Below are positions 57,501 to 64,000 of a DNA stretch of 64,000 nt, piece by piece. Each line of letters begins with the position of its first letter. Position 1 is the first letter of the stretch. The stretch comes from Metellina segmentata (Eukaryota; Arthropoda; Arachnida; Araneae; Tetragnathidae). The DNA is taken from assembly GCA_947359465.1 (NCBI GenBank), contig OX375874.1:94024172-94088171 (forward strand), read 5' to 3'. Below the pieces are notes generated by a model. It had not been told where the DNA came from and did not search any database. It saw only the letters and a program-made list of their open reading frames with translations. The position numbers and the translations under genes were made by a program.

Positions 57501-59677
57501 TCCATGGAAACCACAACAACCGTAAAGACAGATGGGTTGCCTTAATCTACCGTAACTCGCTTCTAGAAGTGCGCCAAAAAATCGCCAAGGCCGTTGCCAC
57601 CGCTCATAAACATATAGTGTAGCTGTAACAAAATGGACATATGCTTTGGAGAGCGGGGCTTATTTAATACGGGGTTCTGACGCTTGTTGGACGTGTTGGT
57701 GGAACTCAACTATCAGTCTGCCAAGCGGCGTCATCGGGTGTTGACCTTGAGCAGCTGAATATAATTTTTGTTTCTAAATTAAATTTTGGACATTCATCGA
57801 TTTTGCTGATGGCAGAATAGCGCTCAGAAATTAAATTTTCTTTTCTGTTGATAAAATCCGGTACGGAAACGGTTGGAAAATGATACGGACAGCTTATAAA
57901 GATGGTTCTGTAAAGAGAACGCAAGTTTTTAAGTGGCTTGCCCGTTTTAAAATGGGTGAAATCTAGTTTGAAGACTAACCTCGGTCAGGTCGTCCTTCAA
58001 CGAACGAAACATCCAGAAAATTCGCGTATTGGTGACGGTAGTCCGACGGAGAACCATAGCCCTCCACTCAGAGTTCGCTCCAAAGGGCCAGACTGCAAAC
58101 CAGATGTTCTACTTAGAAGTTTTAAACCATTTGCGAGATGCCATTCGAAGAAAGCGGCCCGACATGTGGTAAGTAGGGAGTGGTGGTTCCACCATGACAA
58201 CGCACTTGAACACACCTCTTTGTCGTCAAGCAGTTTTTGACCAAAAATGACATGACCCCCCACTTTCCCACGCTCCCTATTCACCCGATCGTGCGACTAT
58301 TTTTTGTTTCCGAGGATAAAAAGGATCTTAGAAGAAAACGTTTTCTGCACGTGGAAGAGGTTGAACAAAAAACGACACAAGCTTTGAGAAGCATCTCTTT
58401 GACGGAGTTCACAGACACTGCTTCCAAAATTGGAAGAAATGTAAAAATTTTACCAATGACGATGTAACTTGATCTTGATGGACGAATTATCTAGTCATTA
58501 GCAAAACTTATCTTGATGAGCGAGTTACCTTGTCATTTTCAAAATTGATCTTGATTAACGAGTTACTCGTCATTGGCAAAATTGATCTATATGAACGAGT
58601 TACCTCGTCATTGGTAACATTGATCTTGATGAGCGAATTACCTCGTCATCAGTAAAACTGATCTTGATGAGCGAGTAACCTCGTCATTGGCAAAATTGAT
58701 CTTGATGAACGAGTTACCTCGTCATTGGCAAAATTGATCTTGATGAACGAGTTACCTCGTCATTGGCAAAATTGATCTTGATGAGCGAGTTACCTCGTCA
58801 TTGGCAAAATTGATCTTTATGAACGATTTACCTGACATTGGCAAAATTCAACTTGATGAACGAGTTACCTCGTCATCAGTAAAACTGATCTTGATGAGCG
58901 AGTAACCTCGTCGTTGGCAAAATTGATCTTGATGAACGAGTTACCTCGTCATTGGCAAAATTGATCTTGATGAACGAGTTACCTCGTCATTGGCAAAATT
59001 GATCTTTATGAGCGAGTAACCTCGTCATTGGCAAAATTGATCTTGATGAACGAGTTACCTCGTCATTGGCAAAATTGATCTTTATGAGCGAGTAACCTCG
59101 TCATTGGCAAAATTGATCTTGATGAACAAGTTACCTCGTCATTGGCAAAATTGATCTTGATGAGCGAGTTACCTCGTCATTGGCAAAATTGATCTTTATG
59201 AACGATTTACCTCGACATTGGCAAAATTGATCTTGATGAACGAGTTACCTCGTCATTTGCAAAATTGATCTTGATGAGCGAGTTACCTCGTCATTGGCAA
59301 AATTGATCTTTATGAACGAGTTACCTCGTCATCAGTAAAACTGATCTTGATGAACGAGTTACCTCGTCGAGGCTACATGGAGGATTAGTGCAGTATTGAT
59401 TTTTCATAATTTTATTGATATTTGTGTTTTGTGTAAGAAATCTACCGAAACTTATCTTTGTCCTCTCTTATATCCTTCTAAATGCTTTACTCAAGTCACG
59501 AAAGCGTGCTGCATCGTTTTCGAAATAATTTCGCCTACCTTTCACTGGAATAAACCACTCGCTTTTCGGGATGGTTTCCAGATTCTTCCAGATCTTCGCT
59601 TTCGTCTGCTCTCCTCAAAGGAGAATTTGGCATCATGTCTCCTCCCACATACTGCGTCACCAAGACGGGATTCGAAT
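38181..59677 (-). CDS. Unrecognised His/Glu/Lys-rich low-complexity protein (gene model, 7 exons, 5' end missing)
   Basis: Seven minus-strand exons join in phase at every junction to give 887 residues plus stop. Composition is strongly biased: His, Glu, Asp, Lys, Ser and Arg through the first ~420 residues, then Pro, Gln, His and Tyr. There is no recognisable fold, transmembrane segment or catalytic motif. The Lys-Glu-Tyr-rich part (GYRERGYKITAEREYFLN, DRKFYDGEAH) loosely resembles insect DUF4779-type His/Lys-rich secreted proteins, but the resemblance is compositional and I do not claim homology. The exon carrying the start codon and any signal peptide was not found between 59.7 kb and the window end. 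The gene lies upstream of Grip on the same strand; no functional link is implied. Confidence 0.75.
39579..42079. other. Last intron of gene 2, unique part
   Basis: AT-rich, with a local direct repeat at 39612-39720 (attttatttaaggtcatttta twice). Nothing else recognised. Confidence 0.45.
42083..42800. repeat. Three-copy tandem repeat, unit about 245-260 bp
   Basis: Copies start cgaaacaccccgyagatatg near 42088, 42351 and 42594. Each includes gctgtaagagcgattttcaa, atctacattaaa and ggcagaccctatga. The array ends just short of the gene 2 exon at 42968. Confidence 0.9.
42968..43221 (-). CDS. Gene 2, Lys/Glu-rich exon
   Basis: Acceptor tgtttcag, donor CTG|gtaagt; 254 bp, phase 1 in and 0 out. It encodes AHHDKGHASHVSGSKLKDQE, then GFVKEEKKEEAHDAAYDSKD, RKFYDGEAHSEGFASE and GGQEEVIPL. 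The frame runs on past the strong donor to a TAA at 42830, a possible intron-retention terminus; splicing to the next exon is preferred because the phase agrees. Confidence 0.82.
43290..43712 (-). repeat. SINE-derived tandem units (two)
   Basis: About 200-bp units: ttgacattcttcctttaacc, cgtggtaggccgtttggaag, ccggagggttgcgagattg, gatcgtcgtgtacaa, tggaagtttggagagtgtgg. Each contains the tRNA-like head plus a short body. The array continues after the inserted element at 44445. Confidence 0.85.
43713..44444. mobile_element. 732-bp piggyBac-like MITE with TTAA duplication
   Basis: Ends aggggtccaggacac... and ...tgtatcccggaccccc are inverted repeats. TTAA is present on both sides (43709-43712 and 44445-44448), and the SINE unit is continuous once one TTAA is removed. 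The interior is AT-rich and non-coding. TTAA targets are characteristic of piggyBac. Confidence 0.85.
44445..45000 (-). repeat. SINE-derived tandem units continued, then a full SINE body
   Basis: Two more ~205-bp head units (44450-44790) run into a complete body in minus orientation, ending acgttaattaaaatag at 45000. Confidence 0.85.
45577..45745 (+). pseudogene. Inverted partial copy of the gene 2 exon at 49334-49534
   Basis: About 165 bp closely match the minus strand from 49640 down to about 49470. The copy includes ~105 bp of upstream intron, the tatttccag acceptor and the first ~60 bp of exon (EHFLDTEYDKAK, then one substitution, HDKTS). Similarity stops abruptly after that. The copy lies on the opposite strand inside the next intron of the same gene. 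There is no donor or downstream exon, so it is treated as a non-functional fragment. Confidence 0.8.
45760..47158. other. Gene 2 intron, AT-rich
   Basis: No exon or repeat recognised; ORFs short. Confidence 0.45.
47159..47461 (-). CDS. Gene 2, Pro/His then Lys/Arg/Glu-rich exon
   Basis: Acceptor attccccacag, donor G|gtaagt; 303 bp, phase 1 in and 1 out. It begins VHPSSHYTLPLPPVRYQDHP, continues with HHEDSLHQDSHDLKEDEG, and ends GYRERGYKITAEREYFLN. GC-rich and open throughout, flanked by AT-rich intron. Confidence 0.82.
48060..48345 (+). mobile_element. Possible non-LTR retrotransposon 3' fragment
   Basis: The plus strand reads KIQTALSRFRSGHLKPMKIE, then LGCKHF and, after frame slips, HHLSHLGCP. 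The xxLSRFRSGHxxxxK pattern followed by Cys/His residues is typical of the region after the RNase H domain in arthropod LINEs. Short and broken. Confidence 0.4.
48536..48945. mobile_element. 410-bp hAT-like MITE
   Basis: Left cagttattttcaacctttac...agggcac and right ggcaccctggttgaaaatcgctg are inverted repeats of the common hAT CAGxGxTTTTCAACC type. AT-rich interior; no coding. Confidence 0.75.
49334..49534 (-). CDS. Gene 2, exon with HFLDTEYDKAK motif
   Basis: Acceptor tatttccag, donor G|gtagaa; 201 bp, phase 1 in and 1 out. It encodes HFLDTEYDKAKTGHDKTSGV, a His/Asp/Lys-rich stretch, and a small hydrophobic tail VGKAIAAGQAAVI. Its first ~60 bp and upstream intron are duplicated in inverted orientation at 45577-45745. 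A 185-bp satellite begins immediately upstream. Confidence 0.8.
49575..50640. repeat. 185-bp satellite, about six units
   Basis: gagcataaatggaatgaaaa, ggaacatattgatgaaaa, gactgtaatggaagtttg and tatgtcttatgattttat recur with 182-185-bp spacing (for example 49921, 50106, 50291, 50476). The central units are almost identical. The first unit overlaps the intron just upstream of the gene 2 exon at 49534. Confidence 0.92.
50648..50765. repeat. Palindrome at the end of the 185-bp array
   Basis: Arms of about 53 bp (atgtcttata...ttgagttttcgg / ccgaaaacta...cataagacat) flank a ~10-base loop. The arm shares atgtcttatgattttata with the satellite unit. Confidence 0.85.
51300..51960. repeat. 159-bp tandem repeat, nearly four units
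   Basis: aatggaacaccaatacttcg at 51411, 51570 and 51729, and a diverged copy at 51889. The period of 159 = 53 codons keeps one minus-strand frame open for 129 codons (repeated WRSIGVPLSCERITIYKKMS). Not considered a gene. Confidence 0.92.
51961..52600. other. Gene 2 intron, unique part
   Basis: Nothing recognised. Confidence 0.4.
52605..53192 (-). repeat. Composite SINE cluster with tRNA-like head
   Basis: Head fragment, then a tRNA-like segment at 52708-52765 (taaccggtaaggtgttta; B-box ggttcgaatcc), a full body (52770-53010), and a second body (53015-53190). Confidence 0.75.
53662..54074 (+). mobile_element. TIR-minisatellite element, six-unit copy
   Basis: Left end ttttgactatagctatagat, right end gtagtctaaaggttaa. 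It holds six units of about 63 bp (gcgcgattcttataactttc, aaggtacaactgctgtaacg, gccgtagtctatattctatt). The longest member of the family seen here. Confidence 0.8.
54088..54215 (+). repeat. SINE body fragment
   Basis: ttagttaacgtcgtactagagc, gggctattgtgacggtccgg (each partial), aagatccgaggacaacacct, accacggtcagatgacgaa. Confidence 0.8.
54216..54709. other. Gene 2 intron, unique part
   Basis: AT-rich, then GC-richer near the candidate 51-bp exon. Nothing else recognised. Confidence 0.4.
54710..54760 (-). CDS. Gene 2, candidate 51-bp exon
   Basis: A pyrimidine-rich tract leads to two possible acceptors, cag| and cagaaag|; the donor is AAG|gttaga. With the second acceptor it is 51 bp and phase 1 in and 1 out, so it can be included or skipped without changing frame. 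It encodes DGNYYIEATDHNERKK, whose composition suits the gene. Tentative; it may be alternatively spliced. Confidence 0.5.
55387..55968. repeat. SINE palindrome around a tRNA-like core
   Basis: A full SINE body in plus orientation (55387-55639) and its inverse (55701-55968) share private variants such as tctcttaagagaaatatc. They flank a tRNA-like core at 55632-55716. The core has 7-bp closing stem tgcccgg/ccgggca, A-box-like tatagtggttaag and B-box ggttcgaatcc. Whole structure about 580 bp. Confidence 0.88.
55978..56065 (-). repeat. Second tRNA-like SINE head, minus orientation
   Basis: The inverse of the core at 55632-55716 with a few changes: ccaaccggtatagtgggtaagg, B-box ggatcgaatccgtgtcc (partial strings). 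Confidence 0.75.
56332..56651 (-). CDS. Gene 2, His-rich exon
   Basis: Acceptor tcctctcctag, donor G|gtaagg; 320 bp, phase 2 in and 1 out. It encodes AHLPIQLSVSNAGGGEGHES, then a His/Glu/Lys-rich region (GHDHEKHSAKHDEHHKETEK) ending TEIEYYER. The open frame continues upstream into hydrophobic codons that look like a signal peptide. However, that part has no ATG and lies in dispersed repeat and mariner-end sequence, so the acceptor is preferred. GC-rich relative to flanks. Confidence 0.78.
56790..58467 (+). mobile_element. Decayed mariner element interrupted by a MITE
   Basis: The left end tacgagggacccaaaagaaa is a mariner-type terminus. After the MITE (56819-57625), plus-strand transposase relics run to 58467. 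They include ETVGKMIRTAYKDGSVKRTQ, FKWLARFKMGE, PRSGRPSTNE, LRDAIRRKRPDMW, the catalytic-type HHDNALEHT, DYFLFPRIKR and TTQALRSISLTEF. There are several stops and frameshifts and part of the middle is missing. Instead of a right terminus, the 38-bp array begins. Confidence 0.88.
56819..57625. mobile_element. 807-bp TA-flanked MITE inside the mariner
   Basis: Ends cagctaca...cgtttataaacggtggcaac and the inverse (gttgccaccgctcataaaca...tgtagctg), with TIRs of about 55 bp and TA on both sides. The 172-codon minus-strand ORF inside is AT-driven and has no recognisable features. Confidence 0.82.
58468..59372. repeat. 38-bp satellite, about 24 units
   Basis: Unit gatcttgatgaacgagttac then ctcgtcattggcaaaatt. 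Variants: gagcgag, ctttatg, catcagtaaaactg; some recur as multi-unit blocks. It abuts the mariner relic without an intervening terminus. Confidence 0.95.
59539..59677 (-). CDS. Gene 2, first exon seen
   Basis: Acceptor tgttttcag, donor AG|gtaggc; 139 bp, phase 1 in and 2 out. It encodes SNPVLVTQYVGGDMMPNSPL, then an acidic run ADESEDLEESG and EKRVVYSSE. Phase 2 matches the next exon exactly. The exon is visibly GC-richer than its surroundings. It has no methionine start, so at least one exon lies upstream. Confidence 0.7.
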
Positions 59678-59784
59678 CTGAAAACAAAACATAATAGTGA
59701 TTATTGGTGAAATGTCTACACCCAGAAAGTGCAATTACAAGTAAAATTTATATCAAGCTATTGTTGATTATCCTAATTCGTGTA

Positions 59785-59972
59785 TAGTCCTCACGTTGGG
59801 TTGGTGTGGAAGTTTGGAGAGTGGGGTGCCAGCTCAGGTGTTGCTTCGTCATCTGACCGTGGTTCAAAATTACGAAGTGTTGTCTTTGGATCTTTTCATT
59901 GAGGGATTGATCCAGGAACGTCATCAATAGCCCGTTGTGTTGCTCTAGTACGACGTTAACAAAAAATTACCT
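59785..59972 (-). repeat. SINE body, minus orientation
   Basis: tcctcacgttgggttggtgt, ggagagtggggtgccagctc, tcatctgaccgtggttcaaa, cgtcatcaatagcccgttgt, acgacgttaac. About 110 bp upstream of the first gene 2 exon seen. Confidence 0.8.
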
Positions 59973-59975
59973 AAT

Positions 59976-62900
59976 TCGTCTATAATTTTCAAGTGGCAAT
60001 CCGTTTACATGTTATGCAAAAGAAGAACCACAGTGGAACTTATTTAGAGCGATGGTTGGTTTAACTATAAAATCGAAAGTATATTTGTTTTTTCCAGAAG
60101 CACGTTCAATAAATATTTGTATAAACGAAAACTACACCATTTGTGAATAATCCTATATCAATACCAAAAGTAGTTTTTTTACTACTATTTTTCAAAGATT
60201 CATCTTTTCGTATCTGTTTTCATATAATTATTTATTTAGTTTTGATACTTTTTTTTGTTTGTGTTCCTAATTTTTTAAAAGGTTTTAAACTTTTAATCAA
60301 ATACAAGAATTCAAACATTTTACATAAGATTTTATTAAGAATACTTGATAGATGGCAGCACCACAGAAAGCATATTTTCCTGGGATATTTGTTAAATATT
60401 TCCTTTCCCTGGAGATTGTGAATAAAATATTTATGCATACCCCCTTTTTTAATTTGAATATTTGAAATTTTCTACAGATAAAGAGGTTTTATATTCCTCG
60501 TTTTATATGATCCAAAGAAAAATTTTAAAGATTTACGAGAACTGTAGCATTAATAAAATATTATTCGAATTCTTAAAAATAATGCAATTTTTTAAACGGC
60601 GCATCTAAGATTTTATTTAAAGTACATAATCTTCTACACATAACCTGTTAGGTTCTGTTTTCACAAGGTGGATATATTTAAAACTTTTTAAAAAATTCAG
60701 CTTATAAACATTTTTTGACGTTTTCTTACTTAAATTTTTTTTTTAAACTGTATCTGTTGTAGTATCGTAATTAAATACCATTAAATATATCAATTAGTCT
60801 TTAATTAGTGCAACACTATTTGCTGAAATTTCATCTTTAAATAACTCTTTCTTTATTTCACAGGTCTTCAGAATTTTGATATGAAAAGATTTTTATGCAT
60901 CGAATCCTTATAGCATCAACATTAAAAGTGGCGAATTTCATGGTTTTTTTTTTTCAATTACAGTGAATGCTTTTAGTAAAACTTAGCAAAGAGAGACGTC
61001 TCGTTCAATTTTAATAAAATATTTTACACTTAAAATCGTTTGTTTGAACTGTACTATATAGGATTCGAAATAGAATCCGTGATAAAAGGTAAACTTGTCG
61101 ACAACTAACACATTTGTATTCGGAAAATCGAATTTATTTTTATCTGAAAGAATTCGCAAGTCTTCAAAAAAGTTATGTAAAATATTTTTAGATCTTGTTA
61201 GGTTATAGCTCTTAAAATATGCTTTCAGGGAGCGCCATCTATGTTCATTTTACTTAACTAACGAAAATCCGAACACAATATATTTTAAATTTTCCTTACT
61301 TTCAAGCACATAATCATCGAAAAATAATGATTTCATTACATTTTATTTTGCATATAATAGTTCAAAAACAATAATCTCCAAAAGTGAAAGCCATTTTCTT
61401 AAATTAAGACTGATATATTAGTATTCTAATTGTGTGTGCCTACGGAAGAAAATTTTTCTTAAAAAGCATTTTATTACCGCATTTTAAACTAAGTTTGCTT
61501 AAAACTTTTTTGTTCCTAAATTTTGTAAGATACACATACTTATATGAACGTCGTTTATTAATTTTCAAGAATGTAATAAATCTTTTTGAAGCAAAGTATA
61601 ATTTCTCATTATTTGATAATTTGTTGATTCTACTACACATGGAAGAAAACATGTATTTTAACTCAAATATGTTGCTTGTGATTACTACAAGCGATATTCT
61701 TTTTCAGTTCACTAAAGAGTACCATCACTTCCAATTGTTAAATGACATGTTATCCAAGAAATATTCTTGTGTACTTTATTATGTTGCATATTTTTGTAGA
61801 TGCATTAAATGAGATAAAAGCTTTAATTTAATAAAGTTTATTAATTTTTAATAAAATAAATAACGTTTATGTAAAATATTTTATTCAAGCAGTAAAATAT
61901 TTAATGTTTATGTTAAATATTTTATTGCTACAGTGGAATCGTATCGAAATGAAATAATTGATGGCCAATTTCTAAAACTTATAATTTAAAAAATAACTGA
62001 CACATCTGAAAAAAATACATAATGCCACTCATAAAAATTATGCTGCCATTCAAAATTGCTGAATAGTGAAAATGTATTTGTATTGAATAAAAGACTTGTA
62101 ATTAATTAAACGAAAAATAATTAAAAAGGTTGACATCGCATTTTTGTAGAGAGAATAATATTTTAATCTAATGTAATAATAATTTAAGAACCCTTATATT
62201 TGTTTAAAAATGCAGCTAAAACAGAAATGCGATTTATTTCATCCTTTATTTCGTTTTTCGCTTTTAAGTCATTTTGTGTTGTACGAGACAAATTAGGTGA
62301 GACCTTATTCTTAATCCCTTAAAATACATTTATTTATAAATGTGACATGTCACTTTGTAGTAGATTTTACATTTTAATGAATACAACGTAAACTGGATTG
62401 TTTAATTTTGAAGTTCGACCTCAAAGATGGATTGATTTTTTTAGTTTTTTATAACTATAATTTTATGTTAAGGAATAATTTTCCATAAAAATTTGTTTCT
62501 CACATTTAGTGAAACAATTTATCGTTGAAGCCACTACCACGATTAATGATGATACATCCCCTAAGGTGCATTTCATTGAATCATTTAACTGTTCAATAGC
62601 ATCTAAACTGGTGGTCCCTTTTGATATCTTCGTTACCTAAAGCATTCAGAACTCATGAACATTTCTGTTCTGAACCATATGTGATTTAAAAACTTAATTT
62701 GAAAGCAAAAAATTAATGATTACAGACAATTAGATTGCAATCTTTATCGGTTTATTCCTGATAAAATCTTATCAGCTTTTTATTACAATTAGTAAACCTT
62801 TGTTATGGCGAAACGTTCCAACAGCAAAATCATAACTTTGAGTTTTCCTTCAATATCTCATTTATCTGTACACACTTTCATTTATGTTTTTTCTTGAGTA

Positions 62901-63950
62901 ATCCTCCTTATCTACATGACACTTCGTACTTTTCTTCCACTTTACCAATTCCAAAGCGGATTACGAATGAACGTTTTAACGTTTGATGGTTGTACATAAC
63001 TGTCGCGTGACGTTTGGTTGAATTAATTTGGACAAACTTCCAAGTAAACATCATTATTATCATTCTGTAACTAAGAGATGGGGTGAAAGCCCGTGACTCA
63101 CAGTTTAGGGATTTTGTTCTGAGCTTTAGCTTTGTAACGGTTGATCAGATGCGATAAATAGCAGACACCTGACGCTGTTAGTATAACCAACAATCAATAA
63201 GCTCAAGAGCATTATACTCTGTGATTGCAAATAATAATTTTCTGACACCTATCTACCATTCTCTAAATCTTTCAGGCTAAGATCAAATACATAGCCCTAT
63301 TATTCAGCTATGTTTATCGATATTATTCATAAGCAATTTTAATCTTGTTTCGTTAACACCTACTTTCTGTATAAAGGTAATAGTGAAAAGCAATCGTTAA
63401 AAGATTGAACTACACTATAATGGAAAATTTTTTTAACATAAAATAGTTCTGCCATGTTGAGATTGAATTTTTTAAATTTGATGCCAATTCTAAGCTTAAA
63501 ATTACATGCTAAACGTAGATTACCTTTGTTTTATATGCCTTTTGTGCAGAAAGAAACTTTTCAAAGAGAAAATATCCTTAATGTAAAAAAAGAAAATTGT
63601 TGAGGATCCCTGACTTCCAAAAACGTATAAGTAAAGCGAAATTTATATTATTATTATGCTACGTTTACTAAGTAATGTAAAAAAAAATATATATTAAAAC
63701 CTAGAAGTTACCCTACAGTAAATTCGTCACTTGGACAATTCGAAAGATCGTACTTTTTGACCAACTAAGCAATTTATTATAAATGATCAAACGTCTGTGT
63801 TTAGTCAGTATAATTCGTGAGCATTTCTGGAATTCACAACTCAATAACACGGTCTGTCCATCATCAAAATTTTCGTCTCCATACGGCTATTTGAGAGACA
63901 CTGGTTACCGCATTACAATATTAACTAAAATTGTATTGTACATTGTTCTC
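59976..63950. other. AT-rich stretch without recognised genes
   Basis: Very AT-rich. ORFs such as 61432-61812 are A/T-driven with no recognisable features. The missing gene 2 5' exon could lie here; I found no convincing signal-peptide exon on the minus strand. Confidence 0.4.
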
Positions 63951-63954
63951 TTGA

Positions 63955-63956
<2 letters not shown>

Positions 63957-63996
<40 letters not shown>
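63957..63996. repeat. (GT)n microsatellite
   Basis: About 20 uninterrupted GT units (preceded by ttgagtct) at the window end. Confidence 0.95.
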
Positions 63997-63998
<2 letters not shown>

Positions 63999-64000
63999 CC

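Noticed and set aside
57001..57519. 172-codon hydrophobic minus-strand ORF resembling a membrane protein
   Set aside because: Lies inside the TA-flanked MITE; Phe/Leu/Ile richness follows from A/T content.

Overview
This is a window of AT-rich, intron- and transposon-dense animal nuclear DNA, most likely from an arthropod. The evidence is long introns, tRNA-derived SINEs, mariner, hAT and piggyBac-like remnants, several satellites, and one gene clearly orthologous to the synaptic scaffold GRIP (glutamate receptor-interacting protein). Species cannot be fixed from the sequence. No prokaryotic, organellar or viral features were seen.

Two protein-coding genes lie in tandem on the minus strand. 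Gene 1 (about 33.0 kb down to 0.64 kb) is a Grip orthologue. I assembled 14 coding exons by joining open frames at acceptors and donors whose phases agree throughout. The sum is 3492 bp, or 1163 residues plus a stop. It carries six PDZ domains, PDZ1-3 before and PDZ4, 5 and 7 after a very large linker exon of 1614 bp. The block corresponding to vertebrate PDZ6 is not found. Two of its introns appear to use GC rather than GT donors.

Gene 2 (59.7 kb down to 38.18 kb) is a multi-exon gene for an unrecognised His/Glu/Lys/Asp-rich, low-complexity protein with a Pro/Gln/His-rich C-terminal exon. Seven phase-consistent exons give 887 residues; the 5' exon or exons with the start codon were not found. 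Grip starts about 5.2 kb downstream of the gene 2 stop, on the same strand.

The introns and intergenic DNA hold most of the structure. By region: 0.4-5 kb, TIR elements with internal minisatellites and a 243-bp MITE; 7.4-7.9 kb, a GC-rich TIR element; 10.1-11.2 kb, a 26-bp satellite that leaves three long minus-strand frames open; 16.4-19.1 kb, a decayed hAT element; 21.2-23.1 kb, a 1.09-kb TIR element inserted in a 23-26-bp satellite; 23.65-24.49 kb, a DDE transposon; 26.0-27.4 kb, a mariner interrupted by a hAT-like element; 30.0-31.5 kb, another decayed transposon; 43.3-45.0 kb, SINE-derived tandem units split by a TTAA-flanked element; 49.6-52 kb, 185-bp and 159-bp arrays; 55.4-56 kb, a SINE palindrome around a tRNA-like core; 56.8-59.4 kb, a mariner interrupted by a MITE and followed by a 38-bp array. 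An inverted partial copy of one gene 2 exon lies at 45.6 kb. All intron-exon models here are by eye and need transcript evidence.
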